A stretch of 64,000 nt of DNA, from the NCBI GenBank assembly GCA_021846445.1, contig JAJZWY010000003.1, positions 38,937 through 102,936 on the forward strand. The letters are read 5' to 3'. This document shows, one piece after another, positions 45,207 through 52,150 of the stretch. The DNA comes from a bacterium. GTDB taxonomy: Bacteria > Patescibacteriota > Saccharimonadia > Saccharimonadales > UBA4665. A program made the position numbers and the translations under genes. Position 1 is the stretch's first letter. Each line of letters opens with the position of its first letter. Under the pieces are notes generated by a model. That model saw only the letters and a program-made list of their open reading frames with translations. It did no database searches and was not told where the DNA came from.

Positions 45207-45767
45207 ATGGCTAAGAAAACAAATCAGAAAAAGAAATATTTTGAAGATCAATTTGATGATGAAGATGTTTTATTAGTTTTTCATAAACATCCAATAATTA
45301 TGAGAAAAGGTCTTATCCTAGGTCTACTGGGTCCATTAATTGGAGTTTTACCGGCTGCTATTAATCCTGGACTTGGTTTTGGTTATTTTTTTGGAGGCTT
45401 AGGCTTAGGTATACTCCTTGGTCTTCTGTTGTTTTTTCCATCTTGGATTAGTTGGCATTTTAGTATTTTTATAATAACAACACAAAGATTTATCCAAATT
45501 GTTCAAAAAGGATTTTTCCATAGGTCTGTAGCTGATATAGGATTAAATCAAATTCAATCTATAAATTATGATATCTCTGGAATTCAACAAACCTTACTTG
45601 GATTTGGTACAATTAAATTACAAACTTATGTAGGTGATGTTAGTATTAAAGATGTATATAAACCGGAGAAACTTCAAAAAGCATTTATCAAAATCTTAAG
45701 AGATCAGGGCATTGAAGCTAAAAATTACCCGGGAGGTAAGATTGAAAAAGAACCAGTCGAAGAATAA
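45207..45767 (+). CDS. Membrane protein with bacterial PH domain (YdbT/YdbS-type)
   Basis: A 186-aa protein: charged N-terminus, two membrane helices (about residues 34-56 and 58-82), then a cytoplasmic bPH_2 domain with ITTQRFIQIVQKGFFHRSVA and DIGLNQIQSINYD. Function of the family is unclear, with roles in envelope lipid or protein handling proposed. An extended -10 (TGTTACAAT) ends exactly 6 nt before the ATG, so the mRNA is leaderless. The 3' end overlaps the parvulin-like gene by 26 bp. Confidence 0.8.
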   Translation: MAKKTNQKKKYFEDQFDDEDVLLVFHKHPIIMRKGLILGLLGPLIGVLPAAINPGLGFGYFFGGLGLGILLGLLLFFPSWISWHFSIFIITTQRFIQIVQKGFFHRSVADIGLNQIQSINYDISGIQQTLLGFGTIKLQTYVGDVSIKDVYKPEKLQKAFIKILRDQGIEAKNYPGGKIEKEPVEE

Positions 45768-46857
45768 ATTCCAAAAAGTAAAGCCAGAAAAGCGATTATC
45801 AAAAATATTTGCTGTTTTTTTAAAAATCTTTAAATCAAAATCATCAGAAGAAATATTTAAAGAAGCACTAAAAGAAGTAAGAGACATAAATAATAAGAAT
45901 GTCCAAGAACATAGAGAAGATTTATTAAAAGAAGCAAGAAAATTTATTTATCCACTAGGTCATTCAAGACATCGATTAGTAAGATTATCTATTTATATTT
46001 TTGTTCTAGCTTTTATTTCATTCTCAGTTTTTTGCTCATTAGAGTTATATGTCTTTCAGTCTACTTCGGGTTTTATTTATACTGTCAGTGAAGTTGTTCC
46101 CTTTCCGGTAGCTACTGTAGGTAATGATTGGGTATATTACAAGAATTATCTTTTCGAGTTAAGAAGAAATATGCATTATTATGAATCTCAACAAGATATT
46201 AATTTTAATACTCCTGGCGAAAAAGCCCAATTAATTGATTTAAAGCAACAAGCCTTGAATAGAGTGATTGAAGATCAATTTGTGTCTATTTTGGCATCTA
46301 AGTACGACGTCAAGATTAGTTCAAGTCAAGTAAATAATGAGATCAAATTACTTCAGCGACAGAATAAATTAGGGTCAAGTACGAAAGTTTTAGCTTCAGT
46401 CTTAAGTGATTATTGGGGTTGGAATATTAATGACTTCAAACATGAACTTTCTCTAGAACTTCTTCAGCAAGCTGTTGTATCTAAATTAGATACAAATACT
46501 ACTAATTTAGCGAATACCATCTATAGTCAGCTTATTAAGGGAGCTAATTTTGCAACGTTAGCTAAGCAATATTCTGATGATTTAGCAACGAAAAACAATG
46601 GAGGCCAATATCCTACCCCTATATCCTTAAACGATACTTCAATTTCACCTCAAATTATTGATCAATTAACAAAAATGAAAGTAGGGCAGATATCACCACC
46701 AATTAATACCGGATATAGTTTGGATATTCTAAAACTTAATGCCGTTACAGGTGGTCAGTATGGTTTATCTTATATTCAGCTTAATTTTGCTCCTATATCA
46801 AAATTTATAAATCCACTTAAAAAAAATTACCATACTCGGGAATACATAAATTTTTAG
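45742..46857 (+). CDS. Membrane-anchored parvulin/SurA-like peptidyl-prolyl isomerase
   Basis: A 371-aa protein with a basic cytoplasmic segment of 80 residues, one membrane helix (about residues 82-103), a SurA_N-like helical region (ALNRVIEDQFVSILASKYDV ... SSSQVNNEIKLLQRQNKL), and a PpiC-type domain (ANFATLAKQYSDDLATKNNG, then QLTKMKVGQISPPINTGYSL). It probably folds or quality-controls exported proteins such as pilins. Start: TTG 45742 is preceded by GGGAGG with 5-nt spacing; an ATG-like start at 45712 lies deep in the preceding gene. Initiation by TTG is inferred. Confidence 0.78.
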   Translation: MKKNQSKNKFQKVKPEKRLSKIFAVFLKIFKSKSSEEIFKEALKEVRDINNKNVQEHREDLLKEARKFIYPLGHSRHRLVRLSIYIFVLAFISFSVFCSLELYVFQSTSGFIYTVSEVVPFPVATVGNDWVYYKNYLFELRRNMHYYESQQDINFNTPGEKAQLIDLKQQALNRVIEDQFVSILASKYDVKISSSQVNNEIKLLQRQNKLGSSTKVLASVLSDYWGWNINDFKHELSLELLQQAVVSKLDTNTTNLANTIYSQLIKGANFATLAKQYSDDLATKNNGGQYPTPISLNDTSISPQIIDQLTKMKVGQISPPINTGYSLDILKLNAVTGGQYGLSYIQLNFAPISKFINPLKKNYHTREYINF

Positions 46858-46911
46858 AATTGCGTTAAAGTACTTAAGTTGATATCATACACCCTGTAAT
46901 TACTTTAATTT

Positions 46912-46988
46912 GGGCTCGTAGTGAAGAGGCCTATCACGTCTCCCTGTCACGGAGAAGATCGCCGGTTCGAATCCGGTCGGGCCCGCCA
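46912..46988 (+). tRNA. tRNA-Asp (GTC)
   Basis: A 77-nt cloverleaf with encoded CCA. GGGCTCG pairs with CGGGCCC. The anticodon loop CTGTCAC gives GTC, reading GAC/GAT. The T-arm is CCGGTTCGAATCCGG. A toxin-antitoxin operon with its operator begins directly at its 3' end, marking the left edge of the accessory island. Confidence 0.95.
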
Positions 46989-47027
46989 AGTAATACTATT
47001 GATATACAAGTATTACTCATATATAAT
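46989..47027 (+). promoter_or_regulatory. VapBC-type promoter and operator palindrome
   Basis: A perfect 9-bp inverted repeat (AGTAATACT 46989-46997, AGTATTACT 47009-47017) spans the -35 TTGATA (46999-47004). The spacer is 17 bp and the -10 TATAAT is 47022-47027. A further half site AGTATTAC lies just inside the gene. Expected mode is autorepression by the antitoxin dimer. Confidence 0.7.
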
Positions 47028-47034
47028 GAGTAAT

Positions 47035-47286
47035 GTGAATTATACGTATAGTATTACCAGTAAGGGACAAATCACTATTCCTAAAGAGTTTCGTGAGAAG
47101 CTTGGACTCGACAAGATAGGTAGGGCTACTCTTCAAATAAACGCAAAAAACGAAATCATTATCACTTTTCCTAAAAATCTATCTGAAGTGCGAGCATTAC
47201 TGAGTAAACCCTCGTTTAAGGATAAGCCTTCAGAAAAAGAACAGAATGTTGGTGCACAATTGGCAAAAAAATATGGTGTTCGTTGA
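47035..47286 (+). CDS. AbrB/SpoVT-type antitoxin (VapB-like)
   Basis: An 83-aa swapped-hairpin DNA-binding antitoxin: SITSKGQITIPKEFREKLGL is the diagnostic motif, followed by a C-terminal toxin-neutralising tail (VRALLSKPSFKDKPSEKE). The ATG at 47026 overlaps the -10 hexamer, so it is upstream of the predicted transcript start. The GTG at 47035 is 7 nt after the -10 and is preferred (leaderless). The 3' end overlaps the toxin by 14 bp. With the PIN protein it forms a type II module next to tRNA-Asp. Confidence 0.85.
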   Translation: MNYTYSITSKGQITIPKEFREKLGLDKIGRATLQINAKNEIIITFPKNLSEVRALLSKPSFKDKPSEKEQNVGAQLAKKYGVR

Positions 47287-47650
47287 TACAAATATATTAT
47301 TGCGTTGGTTGCTTGGTGACCACGAGGAGTTAAGTGCTAGGGCGGAAAAACTTATTCAAGAGGCAAAACCAGCTAGCCTACTAGTGACAAATGTTATTGT
47401 TGCCGAAATAGTGTACGTATTGAGAGGGACAGGTCGTGACTGTCGGCAGACAAGTGAAGCCCTATTGCTTATCGGCAGAACGGATGCATTTAAGTACGAA
47501 AACGAAGAATTGATTATGGATGTTATAAAATTACTGACTGAGATAAAACTCGATTTTGCTGATTGTTATTTACTAGCAAGAGCTCGGCGTGAGAAGACAG
47601 GGCTTGAAACGTTTGACGGGCCTCTACATAAAGCGTATCTATCAGACTAA
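47273..47650 (+). CDS. PIN-domain toxin (VapC-like ribonuclease)
   Basis: A 125-aa PIN nuclease, probably cutting tRNA or rRNA when freed. Motifs: FVDTNILLRWLLGD with the first acidic residue, VAEIVYVLRGTGRD, and LDFADCYLLARARREKTGLETFD with the two C-terminal Asp ligands; four acidic residues appear intact. Start ATG 47273 gives the standard MxFVDTNIL opening; a frame further upstream is not supported. Overlap of 14 bp indicates translational coupling with the antitoxin. Confidence 0.88.
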   Translation: MVFVDTNILLRWLLGDHEELSARAEKLIQEAKPASLLVTNVIVAEIVYVLRGTGRDCRQTSEALLLIGRTDAFKYENEELIMDVIKLLTEIKLDFADCYLLARARREKTGLETFDGPLHKAYLSD

Positions 47651-47800
47651 GTTTGGTTTACGTGTAAGAGACTGGTCTCATTCGAGAAATGATTCCAGAC
47701 CTGAAGGGTTACGGCCCACCATTGAATTTTGTATCTGTTTATTTTATTAAACCAATCTGAACTTTCCAATTATTACTAAAAGAAGCATGTTAACCCAAAA

Positions 47801-48028
47801 TTAAAACAGTAGCATCACAAATTTAAAACTGGAGTTGTCTTTTAAGCGGTTGTATGCCACGCTAAACTGTTTCGGTTTATCTCTATACTGAGCAAGCAGT
47901 ACATAGAACCTACTGTCCTTTATGCCAAGTAGGGTTAATACCTCAGACTTAGTCATAACCCTTGTCTCATACCACTTAAGATATTGTTTTATCTCCTCGT
48001 CATTAAATTGTTTATGTAGTTGTTTCAT
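47801..48028 (-). pseudogene. Truncated transposase-like HTH fragment
   Basis: A 75-aa product. Residues 25-60 (TKSEVLTLLGIKDSRFYVLL, then YRDKPKQFSVAY) look like the N-terminal helix-turn-helix of rve-type (IS481/ISNCY-like) transposases; the DDE domain is missing. The end of the frame runs into an inverted repeat, so the protein is probably an internally deleted relic. It is bracketed by the TIR-like sequences at 47816-47834 and 48149-48168. A small DNA-binding protein of other origin is the alternative. Confidence 0.4.
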
Positions 48029-48168
48029 AAGTTATTTTCCTTTACAGAGAAAAGCATAGCTAAATACGCCCTAATACTCCACTTTTAAATTTTTCTAAAC
48101 TCCACTCCACTTTTGATTTTGTGTTCTAGGGTATCTACGGAGAAAGCTACTCCACTTTTAAATTTGGG
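47816..48168. mobile_element. 353-bp TIR-bounded IS relic/MITE candidate
   Basis: The left end CACAAATTTAAAACTGGAGT and the right end ACTCCACTTTTAAATTTGGG are inverted repeats matching at about 17 of 18 central positions. Two further direct copies of the right-end core (48076-48092 and 48104-48120) sit inside. The only frame within is the transposase-like fragment. No clear target-site duplication was found by eye. Confidence 0.4.
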
Positions 48169-48189
48169 CTAACAGAGAATACGTAATTG

Positions 48190-48218
48190 TTGATAAAAAA
48201 GCTAAAGTATGATAGTAT
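48190..48218 (+). promoter_or_regulatory. Promoter of the 48226 gene
   Basis: TTGATA (48190-48195), 17-bp spacer, TAGTAT (48213-48218), then 7 nt to the ATG at 48226. Near-consensus and again leaderless. Confidence 0.6.
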
Positions 48219-48225
48219 GTGGCTT

Positions 48226-48639
48226 ATGAGTAATAATTTCAGTCACGAATCAACCAACCCACGTCAACGCCGTGCTTATGCACACTCCGTTATTAGCAAG
48301 TATAAAGAAGGTAGAGCTACCTATGCCGAAGCTTTTGAAGCAGCTTATAAGGGTAGCCAAACAGGTGATAAAGGTCGTAATTCTAACTTCGGTCGGGCTA
48401 TAGGCGGTGTTCTAGTAGACGCCTATGCTCAACGCTACGATAACGATACGGTCGTAGTATCTGGTCTATCGCCCGCAAAACAAGAAGAAGTATCTACAAA
48501 ACATGCTACCGGTGAGCTACATGCATACAGCCCAGATGCTTACATGGTGCGCCCTGGAGCACAAAATACCCCAAACCTTAAGGGCATTATTCACGACCCA
48601 ATCGCCGAGGGTTTCATTCCTCTACCTCCAAAACAGTAG
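48226..48639 (+). CDS. Orphan island protein, 137 aa
   Basis: Not recognised. Soluble, with an N-terminal helical half (PRQRRAYAHSVISKYKEGRA, TYAEAFEAAYKGSQTGDKGRN) and a strand- and Pro-rich half (VVVSGLSPAKQEEV, IIHDPIAEGFIPLPP). Codons such as GCC, CGC and GGC are more frequent than in the core genes, suggesting recent acquisition. Start: the promoter makes ATG 48226 the first usable codon; TTG 48187 overlaps the -35. It stands alone between the IS relic and another orphan. Confidence 0.55.
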   Translation: MSNNFSHESTNPRQRRAYAHSVISKYKEGRATYAEAFEAAYKGSQTGDKGRNSNFGRAIGGVLVDAYAQRYDNDTVVVSGLSPAKQEEVSTKHATGELHAYSPDAYMVRPGAQNTPNLKGIIHDPIAEGFIPLPPKQ

Positions 48640-48718
48640 ATTACTAGCGACTTAGCTGATATCGTTCAAGTCTTAATGTACTAATCTTAATCTTAACATT
48701 AACGCTTATTACGCCAAA

Positions 48719-48747
48719 TTGACATACTACCAAATATATGGTAATAT
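48719..48747 (+). promoter_or_regulatory. Consensus promoter for the 48772 gene
   Basis: TTGACA (48719-48724), 17-bp spacer, TAATAT (48742-48747). The spacer holds TACCA-N6-TGGTA, a possible operator; a related ACCAT...ATGGT element precedes the RelB-like antitoxin at 49782. Confidence 0.6.
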
Positions 48748-48771
48748 ATTTATATAAAGCAAAAATCAACA

Positions 48772-49599
48772 ATGATAGAAAAAGAACCTTTACTATTAAT
48801 GCCTCAAGTTCCATTACCAGAGAAAGTTGTAATGAACTCTTATGATATTGAAACAGCTCGTGGGGTTATACAGGTTTCTGCTACGCAAGAATCGACCAAA
48901 GGTGACGGAAGCGTGGAGCTTAGTGGGGAAAGTTTTGACGTTAAGAGTATTGATTATAGCCACGTTCAAGAACATCTTGCTATACATCAAGACGAAAAAG
49001 TAGCCGGAAGTCAATTTAATGGTGATTTATTCAATAATTCAACTACTGTAGTAAGTTTTTTGGCTGAAGTATTACCACCTATATTACAGTACGACCAATA
49101 CGGTAGGGTTGAGTTGACGCTCGATATTCAGCTACCTAATCATGAATCACTTGGATATAGTGGAGTTAAAAGTATTACTGAATTAGAAGCTAGGGGTATT
49201 CATATTGAATCTGGCATTAGAATTTCAGGTGGTGAATCGGCCATAGAGGAAGGCATAAAAGGTGCTTGGTATCCAGAAATGGCAAGAGATCCTGAAACTG
49301 GTTCTTTTGTCGTTAAGAAAACCGAGGAGGGTGAAATAGTAAATCCACACGGAAAGTTTGAGCCAGAAGCTAACATTGCCTCAGTTTCTTCTATTGAAGA
49401 TGTTGAGACTAATAAGGTTAGTATAGTTATAGAACGTGATTCGAAAACTGCTCGGCCAACGGTGCTGACTATCTACCCAGGTGAAGTAGCGCCTCCTTTT
49501 CCTGTAAAAATTGCCACTGAAGATTTTTCTACGAATAGTCTTCATGGCAAGGAAGCAGAATATTGGTCTTCCCACGCGTTTATTAAGTTTGCTGGATAA
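48772..49599 (+). CDS. Orphan island protein, 275 aa
   Basis: Not recognised. No signal peptide or membrane helix; acidic and beta-rich, with many Ser/Glu/Val (GVIQVSATQESTKGDGSVEL, VVSFLAEVLPPILQYDQYGR, VSIVIERDSKTARPTVLTIY). The final part (TVLTIYPGEVAPPFP ... EAEYWSSHAFIKF) is reminiscent of small proteins that end toxin or immunity genes, but this is only an impression. Strong promoter, leader of about 18 nt, no SD. Single gene. Confidence 0.5.
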   Translation: MIEKEPLLLMPQVPLPEKVVMNSYDIETARGVIQVSATQESTKGDGSVELSGESFDVKSIDYSHVQEHLAIHQDEKVAGSQFNGDLFNNSTTVVSFLAEVLPPILQYDQYGRVELTLDIQLPNHESLGYSGVKSITELEARGIHIESGIRISGGESAIEEGIKGAWYPEMARDPETGSFVVKKTEEGEIVNPHGKFEPEANIASVSSIEDVETNKVSIVIERDSKTARPTVLTIYPGEVAPPFPVKIATEDFSTNSLHGKEAEYWSSHAFIKFAG

Positions 49600-49768
49600 T
49601 GTTTTGTTGTATACGCCATTAGTGTAGTGTAGTTAGTGTTATTAGACAAAAAGATTAAAAAGTTTAAAGAAATAAAAATAAATTGTTGAGGTTAAATTAA
49701 GTGCCCATAGTTACCAAAATTTCTAAACATAGATGAGACTTAGAGCACTTTGGTAATACACCATTATA

Positions 49769-49774
49769 TATAAT
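49769..49774 (+). promoter_or_regulatory. -10 of the RelB-like antitoxin gene
   Basis: TATAAT ends 7 nt before the ATG at 49782, predicting a leaderless mRNA. It lies inside an imperfect palindrome (ACCAT at 49760-49764 and ATGGT at 49775-49779), a likely antitoxin operator. Confidence 0.55.
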
Positions 49775-49781
49775 ATGGTAT

Positions 49782-50021
49782 ATGGGTACGTTGGATAAAA
49801 TCCTATTGAATGTTAAGCTGAGCAAATCTCTTAAACAAGATGCACAAGAAGTAGCAAACGAAATAGGAATACCACTTAGCACAATAGTTATTGTTAATTT
49901 AAAAGGGTTTGTTAGAAGTCGCTCATTAACTATATCTGCTTTACCTCGTTTAAGACCTGGGATTGAGAAAGAGCTTGGTTTGGCTATTGAAGACTATAAT
50001 CAAGGTAAGAGAGCATATTGA
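49782..50021 (+). CDS. RelB/DinJ-family antitoxin
   Basis: A 79-aa ribbon-helix-helix antitoxin: LLNVKLSKSLKQDAQEVANE, IGIPLSTIVIVNLKGFVRSR, and a C-terminal LAIEDYNQGK that would contact the toxin. Complete in length. Its frame ends at TGA 50021, and the toxin frame that normally starts here lacks its N-terminus, so the module is probably broken. Confidence 0.8.
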   Translation: MGTLDKILLNVKLSKSLKQDAQEVANEIGIPLSTIVIVNLKGFVRSRSLTISALPRLRPGIEKELGLAIEDYNQGKRAY

Positions 50022-50196
50022 ACTATTTATAAATGACCCCTTAGATAGTCAATTACGAAACCATTCATTAAATGTTCCTTATAAAGATAGTCATAGTAGT
50101 GATATTATGGGTGATTATCGTGCTATATATAAATTAGTTGATAAAGGAACGGCTCTTTTTACGCATACAGGGACCCATGGTCAACTTTATTGTTAA
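49963..50196 (+). pseudogene. N-terminally truncated RelE/YafQ-family toxin
   Basis: The homologous part begins only near base 50018 (HIELFINDPLDSQLRNHSL), continuing IMGDYRAIYKL and HTGTHGQLY, the C-terminal two thirds of RelE/YafQ endoribonucleases. About 30 N-terminal residues are absent; the upstream part of the frame is antitoxin DNA in another frame. A deletion that fused the antitoxin end to the toxin middle is the simplest explanation. Some catalytic C-terminal residues remain, but folding is doubtful. Confidence 0.6.
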
Positions 50197-50587
50197 TTAA
50201 TAAACTGATTTGATAAACAATTTATCCATATAATCTATTAATTTATTTTATTAACAAATTAATTATTCAGTAACTTTTTTGGATAATAACTTGATAAATA
50301 GTTGAGAACATTGCAAAACATTGATGTTCTAAAAAAAGTATTATTTATATTTTTACAAAATGTTATACATTTTGCCACAAAAATATCTATTTAGTAACAT
50401 ATAGATTTTATAGATAATATATATTTCTTGTATTTTTAAAGCTTTAGAAATTAGATAGTTTAAATTTATTATTTTATTCTGTTAATTTTGTCTATTATTA
50501 TAATGTTAATTTTTAATTCTAAGGAGATAGAATATAATAATATTTATTAAGAGACGTAGATCTTAATATTATTTTAATTATATATTT
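50197..50587. other. 391-bp extremely AT-rich region before the tRNA pair
   Basis: Roughly 80% A+T by eye, without a coding frame. Several poly-A/T runs and TATAAT-like words (for example in GAATATAATAATATT near 50530). A weak hairpin (near 50535-50575) precedes tRNA-Thr. It probably holds the tRNA promoter; no other feature is seen. Confidence 0.4.
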
Positions 50588-50664
50588 GCCACCTTAGCTC
50601 AGTTGGCTAGAGCATCACTTTCGTAAAGTGGGGGTCATCGGTTCAAATCCGATAGGTGGCTCCA
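50588..50664 (+). tRNA. tRNA-Thr (CGT)
   Basis: A 77-nt cloverleaf with encoded terminal CCA. GCCACCT pairs with AGGTGGC. The anticodon loop TTCGTAA gives CGT, reading ACG. The T-arm is ATCGGTTCAAATCCGAT. Five bases before tRNA-Gly, so the two form one transcript. Confidence 0.95.
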
Positions 50665-50669
50665 GGATT

Positions 50670-50743
50670 GCGGGTATAGTATAGCGGTATTATGTAGCCT
50701 TCCCAAGGCTAAGATATGGGTTCGACTCCCATTATCCGCACCA
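50670..50743 (+). tRNA. tRNA-Gly (CCC)
   Basis: A 74-nt cloverleaf with encoded CCA. GCGGGTA pairs with TATCCGC. The anticodon loop TTCCCAA gives CCC, reading GGG. Its 3' end overlaps the last codons of the minus-strand recombinase remnant, as expected for a tRNA used as an attachment site. Confidence 0.95.
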
Positions 50744-51383
50744 TTCTAGACGCAGAGCCTCTTTTGAGGCTTTTTGTATCTGTTGGTGAGAGGTTCTAAC
50801 CTTTTCCAACTCGGCGCGTATATGTTTTGCATTATTTGCCACTGGTTGTATCCACTTGTAAGAAGTTATTTGCAGTTTTCTGTCCATAAGAAAGGGGTTC
50901 TCACCAATCGCCAGCAGTATGTCCTTTTTGTTTCCAACATCACCCTCTGTAAACTTTTTACCAGCGTAAGTTAGCTTTTCAAAAGTTTCGGTTACTATCT
51001 CGTACCAATTCTTTACGCGGTGCATTATGTCAGCTCGTTCCTCTTGTAGTTTGCTTAATTCAGCTTTTAGCCTTGTACTCATCATCACTAATTAGCCCAC
51101 GCGTAGCCATGCCCAGTAGCTTATCGAGCTGTGTTTGAACATCTGCAATAGCTCTATTTTGGGTAGCTTGTATATTATTACGTTCCGTAACTTCTTTTTG
51201 GGCAAACTCACGGAAAGCGTCCATAGCCCAATCATATAACTTAGGGTCAAGTTCATATTTGTCTAATAGCTCGAGTAATTGTGCCCACAGCTTATTTTCA
51301 GGCACATAGATGCTCTTCTGTGAGCAGTCCTTATATTTACCAGTACAGTGGTAGTAAGTGTAGACATGCACGTTGCTGTTTTG
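50732..51383 (-). pseudogene. Large serine recombinase remnant (C-terminal part, frameshifted)
   Basis: Two overlapping minus frames make one protein. The first has the recombinase zinc-ribbon tail (YYHCTGKYKDCSQKS) and a coiled coil (AIADVQTQLDKLLGMATRGL). The second has the C-terminal segment (KKDILLAIGENPFLMDRKLQ). They join if one A is removed from an AAAA run (T-run 51065-51068 on the plus strand), giving EYKAKAELSKL. An in-frame TAG lies at 51384-51386 and the catalytic N-terminal domain is absent. The last codons and the stop lie inside the tRNA-Gly gene. Once an integrase for a tRNA-targeted element; now dead. Confidence 0.75.
50753..50776 (+). terminator. Intrinsic terminator after the tRNA-Thr/Gly pair
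   Basis: AGCCTC-TTTT-GAGGCT followed by TTTTTG. It lies 10 bases after the tRNA-Gly CCA and inside the antisense recombinase remnant. Confidence 0.75.
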
Positions 51384-51543
51384 CTACACCTTACGCTTGT
51401 TTTGGGCAATTGAATTATAGTGTAGTGTTATACTCGCTACTCACTTAACTGTATCCGTTGACTCTACTATCTAGTTTGTAACTGTTGAACTCACTACCGA
51501 TAGCAGGATAAAAAGCATTGTAGACGTTAGATCCTTTTGCTCT

Positions 51544-51574
51544 CATATCATTATCGTGATACTATAATGATATG
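51544..51574 (+). promoter_or_regulatory. Phd/ParE-type operator palindrome over a -10
   Basis: A perfect 11-bp inverted repeat (CATATCATTAT 51544-51554, ATAATGATATG 51564-51574) overlaps TATAAT (51563-51568). GGAGG directly follows, 4-8 nt before the ATG at 51583. Binding by the Phd-like dimer would block RNA polymerase. Confidence 0.75.
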
Positions 51575-51582
51575 GAGGAAAT

Positions 51583-51861
51583 ATGCCAATAATTAAATCC
51601 ATCTCTGATTTACGAAATAAATCTAATACAATATCCGACATTGTCCACAACGCTAATGAGCCAGTATTTATAACTCGTAATGGTGAGGGCGATATGGTTG
51701 TTATGTCTATGGCTAAATATGGTCAGCTGCAGCTGCAAGTTAACCTTATGGAGAAACTTGCTGCCGCACAAGCAGATTATGCAAAGGGTGACCGAGGGCG
51801 GAGTTTAAATGATGTAGTGGACAACCTGAGGAGTATGCTAAGTGAGCAACGTACAGTATGA
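51583..51861 (+). CDS. Phd/YefM-family antitoxin
   Basis: A 92-aa antitoxin: SISDLRNKSNTISDIVHNAN, PVFITRNGEGDMVVMSMAKY are the Phd/YefM N-terminal DNA-binding fold; the C-terminal tail (LNDVVDNLRSMLSEQ) binds the toxin. GGAGGAA precedes the ATG. Overlaps the toxin by 20 bp. Confidence 0.88.
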   Translation: MPIIKSISDLRNKSNTISDIVHNANEPVFITRNGEGDMVVMSMAKYGQLQLQVNLMEKLAAAQADYAKGDRGRSLNDVVDNLRSMLSEQRTV

Positions 51862-52150
51862 AATTCGTCTGCTCAGACTTGCAGAAGAAGATCTTACCGA
51901 GATAATCTCCTATGTTGCAGCTGATCGTCCAAGCATGGCTAAAAAACTTCTGGGAAGATTTAACATAAAATTATCAGTTCTGGCTATAAGTCCGCATGTT
52001 GGTCATTTGCCTAATGAACTCAGTTTAAATCAACTGGGTTACCGCTACTTAGTATTAGATAACTATCTTATCTTTTACGTTATTGAGGGGCGGATGATTT
52101 ATGTTCATCGTATTGTTCATGGCGCTAGAGACTATAAAAATCTACTCTAG
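51842..52150 (+). CDS. RelE/ParE-family toxin
   Basis: A 102-aa toxin: EIRLLRLAEEDLTEIISYVA, PHVGHLPNELSLNQLGYRYL, YLIFYVIEGRMIYVHRIVHG. The sequence looks intact and fits ParE (gyrase poisons) more than RelE, because of the A-x-x-D-L-x-E-I-x-x-Y start and the R-I-V-H-G-A-R-D-Y end. GTG start inside the antitoxin gene. The only complete type II module of the right half of the island. Confidence 0.88.
   Translation: MSNVQYEIRLLRLAEEDLTEIISYVAADRPSMAKKLLGRFNIKLSVLAISPHVGHLPNELSLNQLGYRYLVLDNYLIFYVIEGRMIYVHRIVHGARDYKNLL

Noticed and set aside
47664..47750. Frame reading NDSRPEGLRPTIEF in the spacer after the PIN toxin
   Set aside because: It resembles an antisense translation of a tRNA T-arm, but no cloverleaf could be folded on the minus strand, so neither gene nor tRNA is called.
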